NCBI GenBank assembly: GCA_003221895.1
Contig: QHUJ01000139.1
Span: 1 to 50,124 of the forward strand
From: Gemmatimonadota bacterium
Lineage (GTDB): Bacteria; Gemmatimonadota; Gemmatimonadetes; Gemmatimonadales; GWC2-71-9
Direction of reading: 5' to 3'
DNA length: 50,124 nucleotides
A program made the position numbers and the translations under genes. The notes beneath the pieces are model-generated. The model made no database searches and was not told the DNA's origin. It worked only from the letters and a program-made list of their open reading frames with translations. Shown here piece by piece: positions 19,091 through 31,240 of this stretch (position 1 is its first letter; the number at the start of each line of letters is the position of its first letter).

Positions 19091-20091
19091 GGAGTCTCCG
19101 GGGCGCCGCCACGAGCCAACGAGCGGGAGGCGGCTTCCAGCACACGGACGACGCGGACGCCGTCCTCGGCAGTCGCGCGGGGCGCCTCCGCCCCTCTCGC
19201 GGCACGCACAAAATGCGTCAGCTCGGCCGCGAGCGGTTCCACGGCCGGGATCCGAGGTATAAAGATGTCGCCTTCACGGATCGCCAGGCTCTCGCCGAAG
19301 GAGCCGTATTCGGGCGGACGGTCGACACCCTTGTCGTAGATCCGCAGCTTTTCCCGGGGCTCCATGTCGTCGAACACGACCATTTTTCTGGCGCCTACCA
19401 CCGTGAGCTTCCGTTCCTTGTGAGGATCGAGCCAGGACATCTGGACGTGCGCAAGCACCCCGCTCGCGAACTCCATCGCCAAAAACACGACGTCCTCAAT
19501 GGCGGGCTGCAGATAACTCTTGCCGTGTGCAGCGACCCGTACAGGCTGCTCCCCAAGCAAGTAAAGTGCCACTGACACGTCATGGGGTCCAAAGCTCCAC
19601 AGCGCGTTTTCGTCCTTTCGCACCTGCCCCAGGTTCACACGCAGGCCATACAGATAGAATACTTTCCCAAGCTCGCCCTTCTGTACCATGTCCCGGAGCC
19701 GCTCCACCGCGGGATGGTAGACGAGCAGGTGACCGGCCAGCACGGGTACCCCCCGCTCCGCCCCTTGGCGCGCCACCGCCTCGGCGTCGCGTACGCTCAG
19801 GGCGAACGGTTTCTCGACCAGGACCGGCTTGCCGGCTTCTATGGCCTGCTGCGCGACAGCCGCATGCGTCGCCGCCGGCGACGCGACGATCACCGCGTCG
19901 ACGGCTCCAAGCAGCGCGGCGACATCCGCCGTCACCAGCGCCGCCGGGTACTGCCGCGCGAGGCGCTCGCGAACCTTCGTATCGGTATCGCACACAGCCG
20001 CCAGCTCGGCCTCGGCCAGGCCGGCGACCGTGCGGACGTGATTGCGCCCCCAGGCCCCGGCGCCCACCACGCCGACCCTGAGGCGCTTCAC
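19087..20091 (-). CDS. wbpB: Gfo/Idh/MocA-family oxidoreductase (WbpB type)
   Basis: 334 residues. An N-terminal Rossmann motif VGVVGAGAWGRNHVRT is followed by the Gfo/Idh signature VLVEKPFALS, whose Lys is the catalytic EKP residue, and the C-terminal substrate domain. In the WbpABDE pathway this enzyme oxidises C3 of UDP-GlcNAcA. The GTG at 20091 overlaps the aminotransferase stop as GTGA; the 119 extra upstream residues of the open frame lie antiparallel-free inside wbpE and have no family similarity. Function rests largely on the neighbouring wbpA, wbpE and wbpD. Confidence 0.88.
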   Translation of the reverse strand: MKRLRVGVVGAGAWGRNHVRTVAGLAEAELAAVCDTDTKVRERLARQYPAALVTADVAALLGAVDAVIVASPAATHAAVAQQAIEAGKPVLVEKPFALSVRDAEAVARQGAERGVPVLAGHLLVYHPAVERLRDMVQKGELGKVFYLYGLRVNLGQVRKDENALWSFGPHDVSVALYLLGEQPVRVAAHGKSYLQPAIEDVVFLAMEFASGVLAHVQMSWLDPHKERKLTVVGARKMVVFDDMEPREKLRIYDKGVDRPPEYGSFGESLAIREGDIFIPRIPAVEPLAAELTHFVRAARGAEAPRATAEDGVRVVRVLEAASRSLARGGAPETP

Positions 20092-21203
20092 CGATAGAAT
20101 CCGCGGACCGCATCGATGACCCGATCGAGCTGTGCCCGGGTGAGCTCCGGATAGATCGGCAGTGAAATTGCCTCGCGGGCGGCGCGCTCGGCCTGCGGCA
20201 GGCTGCCGTCCGTGTAGCCGAGATGTGCGAAGCAGGGTTGCCGGTGCAAGGGGATCGGATAGTACACGGCGTGTCCGACCCCTTCCTTCTTTAGATGCTC
20301 CTGCAGCTGGTCGCGCCGTTCGGCCCGCAGCGTATACTGATGGAAGATGTGCTCGTTCGCCGGATCCACGACCGGCGCCGTGACCTGCGGGACTTCGCCA
20401 AACGCCTTCGTGTAGTAGGCCGCGTGCTCGCGCCGCTTGGCGGACCATTGCGCGAGATGCGGCAGCTTGGCGAGCAGCACGGCGGCCTGGAGCGTGTCGA
20501 GGCGCGAATTGGTGCCGACTTCGTCGTGATGATACTGCTTGGCGCCGCCGTGCAGTCGCAGCTTCTTGAGACGGTCGGCGGCCGCATCATCCGACGTCAC
20601 CATCATCCCGCCGTCTCCCCACGCGCCGAGGTTCTTGCTTGGGAAGAAGGAATAGCCGGTCACCCACCCCAGCTCGCCGGCGACGCGCCACTCGCCGTCG
20701 ATCTTGCGCCGGGCGCCGATCGCCTGGGCCGCGTCCTCGATGATCTTCACTCCCCGCGACTGCGCGATGGCCATCAGCTCGAGCATGTCCGCCATCTGGC
20801 CGTAGAGATGCACCGGCATGATCGCGCGTGTTCGAGACGTCACCGCGCGCTTCACCGCGGCGGGATCGATGTTGAATGTGTCGGGCTGGATATCGACGAA
20901 GACCGGCGTGCCGCCCGCGTTATGGATCGTCCCCGCGGTGGCGAAGAAGGTGAACGGGGTCGTGATCACCTCGTCGCCGGGCTTAAGATTGAGCGCGTTG
21001 AGCGGCAGCAGCAGCGCATCGGTCCCGCTCGCACAGCCGATGCCGTGTTTCGCGTGCGAGAGACGCGCGATTTCGGTCTCGAGCCGCGGCACTGCAGGCC
21101 CCATGATGAACTGTTGGGTCTCAACCACGCTCATCAGGCCCGAGAGCACGTCATCCTTGATCGTCGCGTATTGCGCGACGAGATCGAGCATCGGGACGTT
21201 CAT
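20088..21203 (-). CDS. wbpE: PLP-dependent sugar aminotransferase, DegT/DnrJ/EryC1 family (WbpE type)
   Basis: 371 residues. It transfers an amino group to the 3-keto sugar made by WbpB. Key features: [14 protein letters not shown] at the N-terminus, the [15 protein letters not shown] pocket, VIEDAAQAI-type Asp region ([11 protein letters not shown]), the PLP lysine in [14 protein letters not shown], and [17 protein letters not shown]. The ATG at 21203 overlaps the wbpD stop as ATGA and begins the family N-terminus MNVPMLDL; the longer open frame is rejected. Confidence 0.92.
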   Translation of the reverse strand: MNVPMLDLVAQYATIKDDVLSGLMSVVETQQFIMGPAVPRLETEIARLSHAKHGIGCASGTDALLLPLNALNLKPGDEVITTPFTFFATAGTIHNAGGTPVFVDIQPDTFNIDPAAVKRAVTSRTRAIMPVHLYGQMADMLELMAIAQSRGVKIIEDAAQAIGARRKIDGEWRVAGELGWVTGYSFFPSKNLGAWGDGGMMVTSDDAAADRLKKLRLHGGAKQYHHDEVGTNSRLDTLQAAVLLAKLPHLAQWSAKRREHAAYYTKAFGEVPQVTAPVVDPANEHIFHQYTLRAERRDQLQEHLKKEGVGHAVYYPIPLHRQPCFAHLGYTDGSLPQAERAAREAISLPIYPELTRAQLDRVIDAVRGFYR

Positions 21204-21814
21204 GAGGCGCCGGCTTTCACCCGCGACGGCTTGGTCTGCCGCAGCGATCCGGCCGACTCCTCGTAGGTGGCCCCGCACACGCTGCACGCTGCGCGCCCCC
21301 CGCTGGGATGCAAGCGCTCACCACATTGGCACATCCAGCCGACGCGCCGCGCCGGTACGCCGACCATGAGCCCATAGGCCGGGACGTCGGAGGTGACCAC
21401 CGCGCCGGCGCCGATAAAGACATACTCGCCCAGGGTGACGCCACAGATGATCGTCGCATTCGCACCGATCGAGCTCCCGCGTTTCACGAGGGTGCGGCGA
21501 TATTCGTTCTTGCGCGGCACGTGGCTGCGCGGATTCATCACGTTGGTGAAGACACAGGAGGGGCCGCAGAACACGTCGTCCTCCAGCTCAACGCCTTCGT
21601 AGATCGAGACGTTGTTCTGGATCTTGACGTTGTTGCCGATCTTGGTGCCGGGCATCACGACGACGTTCTGGCCGAGGTTACAGCGCTCGCCGATCACCGC
21701 ACCGGGCATTACATGCGAGAAGTGCCAGATCTTGGTCCCGCTGCCGATCTTTGCGCCCTCGTCGACGTAGCTGGACTCATGTGCGAAGTAGCTCAGACCC
21801 CGATGATCTTGCAC
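21200..21814 (-). CDS. wbpD: UDP-2-acetamido-3-amino-uronate N-acetyltransferase (WbpD type) with C-terminal zinc ribbon
   Basis: 204 residues forming a left-handed beta-helix acetyltransferase. Hexapeptide repeats run from about residue 18 to 145 (for example [34 protein letters not shown]). The block [15 protein letters not shown] is typical of WbpD. The C-terminal 40 residues carry CQCGERL and CSVCGATY, a four-cysteine zinc ribbon. It starts at GTG (21814), inside the end of murB. It would complete UDP-2,3-diacetamido-glucuronate synthesis after WbpA, WbpB and WbpE. Confidence 0.9.
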   Translation of the reverse strand: MQDHRGLSYFAHESSYVDEGAKIGSGTKIWHFSHVMPGAVIGERCNLGQNVVVMPGTKIGNNVKIQNNVSIYEGVELEDDVFCGPSCVFTNVMNPRSHVPRKNEYRRTLVKRGSSIGANATIICGVTLGEYVFIGAGAVVTSDVPAYGLMVGVPARRVGWMCQCGERLHPSGGRAACSVCGATYEESAGSLRQTKPSRVKAGAS

Positions 21815-22785
21815 TCGAGCTCCAGAGTGATGCCCGTCTTTTTCGCCACCGTCTTGCGGAGGTGTTCGATCACCTTCAGAACGTCGCTGGCGGTCGCGGT
21901 TCCCTTATTGATGATGTAATTGGCGTGTTGCGTCGACACCTGCGCGCCGCCGATCGAGAAGCCCTTGAGGCCGCACTCGTCGATCAGCATACCGGCGGTC
22001 TTGGTGCCGCTCGGATTCGTGAATGTCGAGCCGCAGCACGGCTGGTCGAACGGCGTCCCCGCCTTCCGCCAGCGGAACAGCTTGCCCTGAAGCTCCTTCA
22101 ACTTCGTCGGAGACTCCTCGCCGAGACCGAGCTTGGCCTCGAGTACGATGCCTTCGAGGTTGGATGAGCGGTACTTGAAGATGATCTGCTTGCGCGACAG
22201 CTGTTTGATCTTCCCTTTCGGATCCATCACCGTCACTTCGGTTACGACTTCCGCGAATTCGGCGCCGTGGCAACCGGCGTTCATGAAGATGCCGCCACCC
22301 ACGGTTCCCGGAATGCCGACGAAGCGCTCGACGCCCGCGAAACCCGCATCGGCGGTGCGCCGCGCCAGGAGTGGCGTGGGCAGGCCCGCACCAACGATCG
22401 CCGTGGCACCTTTCATCTCGAAGCGGTCCAGGCCTTTCCCCATCCGAATCACGACGCCGGGGAAGCCGCCGTCTTTGACGAGCAGATTCGATCCCAGGCC
22501 CACCACGACCCAGGGCAGACCGCGCTCCTGCGCCAGATCCAGGGCGCGCGCCACGTCCTCGCTGTCGGCCGGCAGCGCCAGGTAGCGCGCCGGGCCGCCG
22601 ATCCGCCAGGTCGTCAACCGGGCCATCGGCTCGTTTTCGAGCAGCTTGCCGCGGAATTTGATCTTGGGCGCGGCGGGCGGCGCCGCGGGCGTGCCTGTCT
22701 TGGCCGGAGCTTTCCCTACGCTCTTACGGCTGCCGCTCGTCCGGCGGTCGGAGACGGTCTTTCGGCTTTCGCTCTTTCGTGCCAT
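21793..22785 (-). CDS. murB: UDP-N-acetylenolpyruvoylglucosamine reductase
   Basis: MurB reduces enolpyruvyl-UDP-GlcNAc to UDP-MurNAc in peptidoglycan synthesis using FAD and NADPH. The FAD site is [14 protein letters not shown], followed by [18 protein letters not shown], the substrate-binding FKYRSSN, the catalytic Ser in CCGSTFTNP, and the final catalytic Glu in LELECKIIG. An Arg/Lys/Pro/Ala-rich tail of about 50 residues precedes the conserved [11 protein letters not shown], an unusual extension. The ATG at 22785 has GGAG 9 bases upstream. The gene starts inside the end of carB (70-base overlap). Confidence 0.92.
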   Translation of the reverse strand: MARKSESRKTVSDRRTSGSRKSVGKAPAKTGTPAAPPAAPKIKFRGKLLENEPMARLTTWRIGGPARYLALPADSEDVARALDLAQERGLPWVVVGLGSNLLVKDGGFPGVVIRMGKGLDRFEMKGATAIVGAGLPTPLLARRTADAGFAGVERFVGIPGTVGGGIFMNAGCHGAEFAEVVTEVTVMDPKGKIKQLSRKQIIFKYRSSNLEGIVLEAKLGLGEESPTKLKELQGKLFRWRKAGTPFDQPCCGSTFTNPSGTKTAGMLIDECGLKGFSIGGAQVSTQHANYIINKGTATASDVLKVIEHLRKTVAKKTGITLELECKIIGV

Positions 22786-25700
22786 TCCTGTAAGCTCCTA
22801 ACGCTCCCGGTTCGACTGCGGAGCGCAATGATCGCATCACACGCGGCACTCGCCGCGGACATGGTCGTCGTATACGGTACCCGGTGCACCAGCGCGGCGC
22901 GCCGGATGGCGTAGTCGTCAGCCTGCGTGAACTTCCCGAGCGGGGTGTTGATCAATAAATGCACTTCGCCCGACACGATCAGGTCGATCGCGTTGGGACG
23001 CCCCTCGTGCACTTTCATCACTCGCTCGGCCGGCACCCCGCGGCCGCGTAGATACCGCTCCGTGCCTTCGGTCGCGAGGATCCGAAAGCCCAGCTCGTGA
23101 AAGCGGCGCGCGATCGGCAGGACGCTCGGCTTGTCGTGGTCGTTCACCGTCACGAAGACCGCGCCCGCGAGCGGCAAGCTGCCTTCCGCCGCGATCTGGG
23201 CCTTGGCGAACGCCATGCCGAAGCTGTCGGCCAGTCCCATCGCCTCCCCGGTCGACCGCATTTCCGGCCCCAACACTGTATCCACGCCGGGCAGCTTAGT
23301 GAAGGGGAAAACGGCTTCTTTGACCGCCACCCCGGCGACGGGAAGCTCATCGGGAATGCCCAAATCGTCCAGTGTCCCCCCGGCCCCCCCCCCCGCCCCC
23401 CCCCCCCCCCCCCCCCCCCCCGCCCCCCCCGAACGTTCATGAGCCCGACCACCCCGAGCGCCTTCGCGAACGCCTGCGTATGGCGGCGCATCTCCTCCAC
23501 CTGCTGGTCGCCGATCAGGTATGGCGGCAACACGCAGGCCGAGTCGCCCGAGTGCACCCCGGCATCCTCGATATGCTGCATCACGCCGCCGATGACGCAC
23601 CGCTTCCCGTCGGCGATCGCGTCGACGTCGGCTTCGAACGCGTCCTCAAGGAAGTGGTCGATCAGCACTGGATGCTCCGGCGCCACGCGCGCGGCTTTGA
23701 CGAAGTACTCGCGCAACGAGCCGTCGTCGTAGACGATTTCCATGGCGCGGCCGCCGAGCACGTACGAGGGACGCACCAGCACGGGATACCCGATCCGCTG
23801 CGCCACGGCGACCGCCTCGTCGACCGAGCGCGCGATGCCGTTGGGCGGCTGCGTGACGCCGAGGCTGTCGGCCAGCTTCTCGAAGCGCTCGCGATCCTCG
23901 GCGATGTCGATCGCGTCGGGAGACGTGCCAAGGATCCGCACGCCGGCAGCGGCCAGCGGCTGGGTGAGCTGCAACGGCGTCTGGCCGCCGAGCTGCACCA
24001 CGACTCCTTTTGGCTTCTCCCAGCGCGTGATTTCCAGGACATCTTCGAACGTGAGCGGCTCGAAGTACAGTTTGTCGGAGATATCGAAGTCGGTCGACAC
24101 CGTCTCCGGATTCGAGTTGATCATGATCGTCTTGTAGCCGAGCTCGCGGAACGCGAGTCCCGCGCGGACGCAGCAGTAGTCGAACTCGACGCCCTGCCCG
24201 ATGCGATTGGGACCGCTGCCGAGAATCACGATGCCCTGCTCGCCGAGCGGCTCGGATTCGTTTTCTTCGTCGTAGGACGAATACAGATACGGCGTCGACG
24301 ACGGGAACTCGCCGGCGCAGGTGTCGACAGTCTTGTAGGCCGGGTGAATGCCGAGCTTCCAGCGTTGCTCACGCATCGCGGTCTCGGTGGTGTCGCGCAG
24401 GACGGCGAGCTGGTGGTCCGAGAACCCGAGGCGTTTCATCCGCTTGAGATCGGGTCCGCTGACGGTGCGCAACGCGGTGAACCAGCGCTCCGCTTCGACC
24501 AACTCCTCGAGTTGATAGAGGAACCAGGGATCGATGCCGGAGGCGTGCGCCATCTCTTCCACAGACAGACCGGCCTCGAACGCGCGCTTGATCTGGAAGA
24601 TCCGCTCCGGCGTCGGCGTGCGGAGCGCGACGCGCAGGTCTTCGGGCGAGGCGCTCGTCAGCCGGTCGTCCGCGAGCGTCGCGCCCACGATCCACCCCGG
24701 CCGGCCGATCTCCAGCGCCCGCAGCCCCTTCTGGAAGGCTTCCTTGAAGGTGCGGCCGATCGCCATCGTCTCGCCCACCGACTTCATCTGCGTCGTCAGC
24801 CGGTAGTCCGCCCGCGGGAATTTCTCGAACGCAAAGCGGGGAATTTTGACGACGACGTAGTCGAGCACCGGCTCGAACGAAGCGGGCGTCGTGCGCGTGA
24901 TGTCGTTGGGCAGCTCGTCCAGCGTGTACCCGACCGCGAGCTTGGTGCCGATCCGCGCGATGGGAAACCCCGTCGCTTTCGATGCCAGCGCGGACGACCG
25001 TGACACTCGCGGATTCATCTCGATCACGAGCATCTCGCCGTCTGCCGGGTTGACGGCGAACTGAATGTTGCAGCCGCCTGCCTCGACGCCGATCTCGCGG
25101 ATGATGGCGATCGCGGCATCGCGCATGCGCTGATATTCGCGGTCGGTGAGGGTCATGGCGGGCGCGACCGTGATCGAGTCGCCCGTGTGTACCCCCATCG
25201 GATCGAGATTCTCGATGGAGCACACGACCACGACGTTGTCACGACCGTCGCGCATGACCTCGAGCTCGAACTCCTTCCACCCGAGCACGCTGCGCTCGAT
25301 GAGCGTCGAGTGCACCGGCGACAGCTCCAGCGCGTGCTCCACCGCCTCCTCGAACTCGGCGCGGTTGTACGCCACGCCGCCGCCGGTACCGCCCAGCGTG
25401 TATGACGGGCGGATGATCGCCGGGTAGCCGATCTCCGCCACGGCTTCCAGCGCCGCATCGACCGACTTCACGGTATGGCCGATCGGCGTCGCCAGGCCGA
25501 TGCGCCGCATCGCCGCGCTGAACTCGGCGCGATCTTCGGCCATGCGGATGGCGCGGGCATCGGCGCCGATCAGCTCGACACCGTACTGCTCGAGCGTCCC
25601 GTCGGTGGCGAGCGCCATCGCCACGTTCAGCGCGGTTTGGCCGCCCATCGTCGGCAAGAGCGCGTCCGGCCTCTCGCGCTCGATCACCTTGCGCACCCAC

Positions 25701-25898
25701 TCAGGCGTGACCGGCTCGATGTAGGTGCGGTCGGCCAGTTCGGGGTCGGTCATGATCGTCGCGGGATTCGAGTTCACCAGAATGACGGTGTAGCCTTCCT
25801 CTTTCAGGGCCTTCACCGCCTGGGTTCCCGAATAGTCGAACTCCGCCCCCTGGCCGATCACGATCGGCCCGGATCCGAGCAGCAGGATTCGCCGGAGG

Positions 25899-25915
<17 letters not shown>
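22716..25915 (-). CDS. carB: Carbamoyl-phosphate synthase large chain, interrupted by a C/G homopolymer tract
   Basis: CarB makes carbamoyl phosphate for pyrimidine and arginine synthesis. The start [20 protein letters not shown] at 25915 and the first ATP-grasp half ([20 protein letters not shown]) are intact, as is much of the second half up to [10 protein letters not shown]. There the frame enters a G-rich tract (23430-23376 read on this strand). Coding resumes in another frame at [14 protein letters not shown], runs through the MGS allosteric domain and ends [14 protein letters not shown]. Compared with E. coli CarB, about 44 residues, including the second EVNPRASR ATP-grasp motif, are missing. 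carA is not in the window. Confidence 0.9.
23376..23430. other. C/G homopolymer tract, probable assembly or sequencing artefact
   Basis: Fifty-five bases almost purely C on the plus strand, broken only by a few G (near 23382-23383, 23395 and 23422). It sits inside carB, replaces about 130 coding bases and shifts the frame. On the coding strand it is poly-G, the kind of low-complexity call known from two-colour Illumina chemistry; a misjoined repeat gap is another explanation. Nothing suggests a biological insertion: no flanking duplication, and conserved CarB sequence is lost. Confidence 0.75.
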
Positions 25916-28087
<2,172 letters not shown>

Positions 28088-28090
28088 AAA

Positions 28091-28113
28091 AAGGGGACCC
28101 GTCGGGTCCCCTT
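28091..28113. terminator. Bidirectional intrinsic terminator between rpmB and rplQ
   Basis: A perfect 10-base stem, AAGGGGACCC (28091-28100), loop GTC, GGGTCCCCTT (28104-28113). On the minus strand it is followed by a run of seven T, giving a strong terminator for the alpha-type ribosomal operon. On the plus strand the tail is TTGTGTGTT, weaker but usable for rpmB, whose stop codon lies 3 bases upstream. No other terminator is needed for these two convergent units. Confidence 0.9.
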
Positions 28114-28140
28114 GTGTGTTGCCCTTCCCGCCGTCTCGTT

Positions 28141-28497
28141 TCACTCACTCAATAATTCGATCCGGGCCACGTCGGCGCCATCACCGACGCGATGCCCCAG
28201 CTTGACGATCCGGGTATACCCACCGGGCCGCGCGGCGAACCGCTTGCCGATCTCGGCGAACAGTTTGGTCGTCACTGCTTTGTCCTTCAGCCGCCGCTCG
28301 ACCAGCCGACGCGCGTGCAGATCCCCGCGGCGCGCGAGCGTGATGAGCCGCTCGGCGAACGGACGCAGCTCCTTTGCCTTCGCCTCGGTGGTCTGAATGC
28401 CGCCGTGCCGGAAGAGACTGGTCGCCATGTTGTTCAGCGTCGCCTTCTTGTGGCTCGACGTCCGCGAGAGCTGGCGACCCTTGGCGCGATGCCGCAT
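28141..28497 (-). CDS. rplQ: 50S ribosomal protein L17
   Basis: 118 residues with the family start [19 protein letters not shown] and the internal LRPFAERLITLARRGDLHAR block. It is the last gene of the alpha-type operon, its ATG sharing one base with the rpoA stop (TAATG). The operon terminator follows within 30 bases. Confidence 0.97.
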   Translation of the reverse strand: MRHRAKGRQLSRTSSHKKATLNNMATSLFRHGGIQTTEAKAKELRPFAERLITLARRGDLHARRLVERRLKDKAVTTKLFAEIGKRFAARPGGYTRIVKLGHRVGDGADVARIELLSE

Positions 28498-29558
28498 TAC
28501 TCTTCCTCGGTTCCCGTCAGCTGCGCCTGCGGCGCCGTCCCAGCATCGACGATATGAATGTCGCCGCCCGGCGTCTCCTCGAGCTGCATCCCGAAGTTCA
28601 GATTCTCGCGGCGCAGCAGCTCGGCGATTTCACCGAGCGCCTTCTCCCCGACGTTCTTGACCTTCAGCAGATCGTCTTCCTTGTAGCGCACCAGGTCGCC
28701 CAGCGTACGGATGTTCGAGTTCTTGAGCGAGTTCACCGAGCGCACCGACAATCCGGCGTCGTCGATCGCACGCCCCAGCACGTCGCGGAGGCGGCTGCCT
28801 TCGGAGCCGTCCGTTCCGGCCGGCTCGCCCTGGACGATCGGCACTTTGCCGAAGTCGACGAAGAAGCGGAAGTGCTCCTGCGCGAGCGCCGCGGCATACG
28901 CCACCGCGTCCTCGGGCGAAATCGTGCCGTTGGTCTCGACGGTCAGCGTGAGCCGATCGTAGTCAGTGCGCTGGCCGACGCGCGTCTCCGCCACGGTGAA
29001 GTTGGCGCGGCGGACCGGATTGTAGATCGAATCGACGCGGACCACGTCCACCGCCAGCGTCCGGTCCACCGGATGCTGCTCGGCTTCGACGTACCCCCGG
29101 CCCTTGTTCACATACAGCTCACCCGCGATGTCGCGGTCGTCCTGCACCGTGAACAACAGCTGCTCGGGGTTCACGATCGTGACCGAACCGTGCTGCTCGA
29201 GATCGCGCGCGTAGACCGGCCCGGCCTTGTCTACCTTGAAGCGCAGCACGGCCTCGTCGACTTCGGGAACGAGCACGAGTGTCAGCTGCTTGAGACGCTG
29301 AATGATCTGATGGACGTCTTCGACGACGCCCGGAATGGTCTGGTGCTCGTGCACGACGCCGTCGATGCGGAACGCCCAGACCGCGGCGCCACGGAGCGAC
29401 GACAGCAAGAGCCGGCGCAGCGAATTGCCCAGCGTATAGCCGTAACCCCGCTCCAGCGGTTGGAGCCGGAACTCGGCGGCATTCGGGTTGTCCTCGCGCT
29501 TGGTCATTTCGACCAAGTGGGGCCGGACCAACCCCGTCAAATCGAGAGTATTGATCAC
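28497..29558 (-). CDS. rpoA: DNA-directed RNA polymerase alpha subunit
   Basis: 353 residues. The N-terminal domain includes the assembly motif [20 protein letters not shown]. After a linker with an extra acidic/Gly stretch ([11 protein letters not shown]) comes the C-terminal domain, containing [17 protein letters not shown] and [11 protein letters not shown], which contacts UP elements and activators. The protein ends in a tail of about 30 residues. It overlaps rpsD by 4 bases (ATGA). Confidence 0.97.
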   Translation of the reverse strand: MINTLDLTGLVRPHLVEMTKREDNPNAAEFRLQPLERGYGYTLGNSLRRLLLSSLRGAAVWAFRIDGVVHEHQTIPGVVEDVHQIIQRLKQLTLVLVPEVDEAVLRFKVDKAGPVYARDLEQHGSVTIVNPEQLLFTVQDDRDIAGELYVNKGRGYVEAEQHPVDRTLAVDVVRVDSIYNPVRRANFTVAETRVGQRTDYDRLTLTVETNGTISPEDAVAYAAALAQEHFRFFVDFGKVPIVQGEPAGTDGSEGSRLRDVLGRAIDDAGLSVRSVNSLKNSNIRTLGDLVRYKEDDLLKVKNVGEKALGEIAELLRRENLNFGMQLEETPGGDIHIVDAGTAPQAQLTGTEEE

Positions 29559-30190
29559 TTGGAATAGAGCTCGACGATTAACTGTTCTTGTGCCACGATC
29601 GGGATGGCGTCACGGGTCGGCCGCTCCGTCATCCTGCCCAGCACTTTGTCAGTGTCCACCTGGATCCAGGAAACCGGTTGTCCACGCCCGAACTGCTCGA
29701 GCGCGAGCTTCACCAGCACGAGCTCACGGCTCGCGTCGGCGACTTTCACTTCGTCCCCGATCCGGACACGGTAGGACGGAATGTCCAGCACGCGGCCGTT
29801 CACGAGGATATGGCGATGGCGCACCAGCTGGCGCGCCTGCTTGCGCGACGTCGCGAAGCCCATGCGATACACCAGATTGTCCAGCCGGCTTTCGAGGGCC
29901 ACGAGCAGCGCTTCACCCGTCACACCCGGCTCCTTGATCGCGCGCTCGAACAGATTGCGGAATTGGCGCTCGGAGAGGCCGTACATGCGCTTGACCTTCT
30001 GCTTCTCACGCAACTGCTTCGCGTACTCGGACGCTTTGCGACGGCGCCCGGTTGACTGGCCGTGCTGCCCCGGCGCGTACGCGCGACGCTCTACGGCGCA
30101 TTTCTCCGTGAGGCAGCGCGTCCCCTTGAGAAACAGTTTCGTGCCCTCGCGGCGGCACAACCGGCACACAGGTCCTGTATAACGCGCCAT
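29555..30190 (-). CDS. rpsD: 30S ribosomal protein S4
   Basis: 211 residues, starting [21 protein letters not shown]9, C12, C26 and C31 form the CxxC...CxxxxC zinc-binding type of S4. The S4 RNA-binding fold follows ([20 protein letters not shown], then [16 protein letters not shown]). It is in the standard place between rpsK and rpoA. S4 is the usual autoregulator of alpha operons, but I see no recognisable S4 pseudoknot leader here. Confidence 0.97.
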   Translation of the reverse strand: MARYTGPVCRLCRREGTKLFLKGTRCLTEKCAVERRAYAPGQHGQSTGRRRKASEYAKQLREKQKVKRMYGLSERQFRNLFERAIKEPGVTGEALLVALESRLDNLVYRMGFATSRKQARQLVRHRHILVNGRVLDIPSYRVRIGDEVKVADASRELVLVKLALEQFGRGQPVSWIQVDTDKVLGRMTERPTRDAIPIVAQEQLIVELYSK

Positions 30191-30191
30191 C

Positions 30192-30647
30192 CTAAACCCG
30201 CCGTTTCTTGGGCGGCCGGCACCCGTTGTGCGGAATCGGCGTCACGTCGCGGATCGAGCGGATCTGCAGGCCGGCACTCGCGAGCGCCTGAATGGCGGAC
30301 TCACGGCCGGACCCGGGCCCCTGCACGCGCACGTGCACGCGCTTCACGCCGAGGTTCAACGCCTCGCGCGCCGCCTGCTCCGCCGCGACCGTCGCGGCGA
30401 ACGGCGTCGACTTCTTCGAACCCTTGAAGCCGGCCTTACCGGACGAACCCCACGTGATGGCGTTGCCCTGCAGGTCGGTGATGGTGATGAGCGTGTTATT
30501 GAACGTCGCGGTGATATGCGCGACGCCCTCGGCCTCGACGACCTTCTTGGTGCGCTTGGCAGCCGGTCGTACCGGTGTCGGTTTGGCCTTGTCCTGTTTC
30601 TCTTGCTTCTCTTGCTTCTCTTGCTTTTCCTGCTTTTCCTCGGCCAT
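30192..30647 (-). CDS. rpsK: 30S ribosomal protein S11 with EKQ-repeat N-terminus
   Basis: 151 residues; the S11 core is typical, with [20 protein letters not shown], then [20 protein letters not shown] and the end [17 protein letters not shown]. Before the core is a lineage-specific, highly charged tail in which EKQ is repeated five times, followed by a Pro/Lys stretch. Standard S11 proteins begin near the [12 protein letters not shown] position, so about 35 residues are extra. The ATG at 30647 follows rpsM by 6 bases. Confidence 0.96.
   Translation of the reverse strand: MAEEKQEKQEKQEKQEKQDKAKPTPVRPAAKRTKKVVEAEGVAHITATFNNTLITITDLQGNAITWGSSGKAGFKGSKKSTPFAATVAAEQAAREALNLGVKRVHVRVQGPGSGRESAIQALASAGLQIRSIRDVTPIPHNGCRPPKKRRV
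30594..30638 (-). repeat. Five 9-base tandem repeats encoding (EKQ)5
   Basis: Five consecutive 9-base units (minus-strand GARAARCAR-like; for example GAGAAGCAA three times) in the 5' end of rpsK. The three middle units are identical and the outer two differ by one or two silent changes. The unit length preserves the reading frame, so copy-number changes would only alter the length of the S11 tail. Confidence 0.85.
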
Positions 30648-30653
30648 GTGCCT

Positions 30654-31037
30654 CTACTTTTTCAGGACGGGCTTCTTCTTGCCCGCGATGGCGCGCCGCG
30701 GCCCCTTCTTTGTGCGCGCGTTGGTGTGCGTGCGCTGGCCGCGCACCGGCAGATTCTTGCGATGGCGACTGCCGCGGTAGGTGCCGATGTCCATCAATCG
30801 CTTGATGTTCATCGCGACCTCGGTGCGCAGCGCGCCCTCGACCTTGTAGTCCCGCTCGATCACCTGGCGCAGCCGGGCGACTTCGGCGTCCCGCAAATCG
30901 CGCACGCGCGCGTCGGGGCTGATGCCCGTCTCCGCGAGAATGCGAACTGAATTGCTGGGACCGATGCCGAAGATGTACGGAAGCGCATATTGGATTTTCT
31001 TGTCGCGTGGCAAATCCACGCCTGCAATACGTGCCAT
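30654..31037 (-). CDS. rpsM: 30S ribosomal protein S13
   Basis: 127 residues. It begins [20 protein letters not shown] and has the helix-two-turn-helix [14 protein letters not shown]. The basic C-terminal tail, [20 protein letters not shown], reaches the P-site tRNA. The start codon lies 3 bases after the rpmJ stop. Normal order and length. Confidence 0.97.
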   Translation of the reverse strand: MARIAGVDLPRDKKIQYALPYIFGIGPSNSVRILAETGISPDARVRDLRDAEVARLRQVIERDYKVEGALRTEVAMNIKRLMDIGTYRGSRHRKNLPVRGQRTHTNARTKKGPRRAIAGKKKPVLKK

Positions 31038-31040
31038 GCG

Positions 31041-31157
31041 TTAACCCTGCCGCTGTTTATGCTTCGGGTTGCGTTTGCAGATCACGCGTATCACACCCCG
31101 GCGCGTCACGACCTTGCAGTGCTCGCAGATGGGGCGCACGCTCGAACGTACCTTCAA
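31041..31157 (-). CDS. rpmJ: 50S ribosomal protein L36
   Basis: 38 residues translated from a TTG start at 31157: [20 protein letters not shown] followed by [17 protein letters not shown]. Zinc ligands C11, C14, C27 and H33 are present, so this is the zinc-binding form. A GGAG lies 9 bases before the TTG. It is too short and has too weak a start for many gene callers, but the identity is unmistakable. It opens the alpha-type operon here; infA, usually just upstream, is absent. Confidence 0.95.
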   Translation of the reverse strand: MKVRSSVRPICEHCKVVTRRGVIRVICKRNPKHKQRQG

Positions 31158-31202
31158 CAGGCTGCTCCGAAAAAAAGAGAACGTTTTCTGGTTGAGTCTT
31201 GA

Positions 31203-31231
31203 ACAATAGACGGGGTCGTAACTTCACGCAA
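31203..31231 (-). promoter_or_regulatory. Candidate promoter for the rpmJ-rpsM-rpsK-rpsD-rpoA-rplQ operon
   Basis: On the minus strand, TTGCGT (31231-31226) and TATTGT (31208-31203) are 17 bases apart, 46 bases upstream of the rpmJ TTG. The -10 matches 4 of 6 consensus bases; the -35 matches 3 of 6. The leader contains an A/T-rich stretch just before the Shine-Dalgarno. The position, in the gap before an operon whose upstream neighbour is unrelated, makes a promoter here necessary; the exact boxes are inferred. Confidence 0.45.
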
Positions 31232-31240
31232 GGGGCGCGA

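Noticed and set aside
23372-25003. Plus-strand frame of 543 codons running from the C tract opposite carB
   Set aside because: Its start is poly-Pro from the C tract and the rest is antisense to CarB.
31041-31240. infA or another spc-operon gene upstream of rpmJ
   Set aside because: No IF-1 sequence in any frame; only a promoter-like gap, then an unrelated gene.
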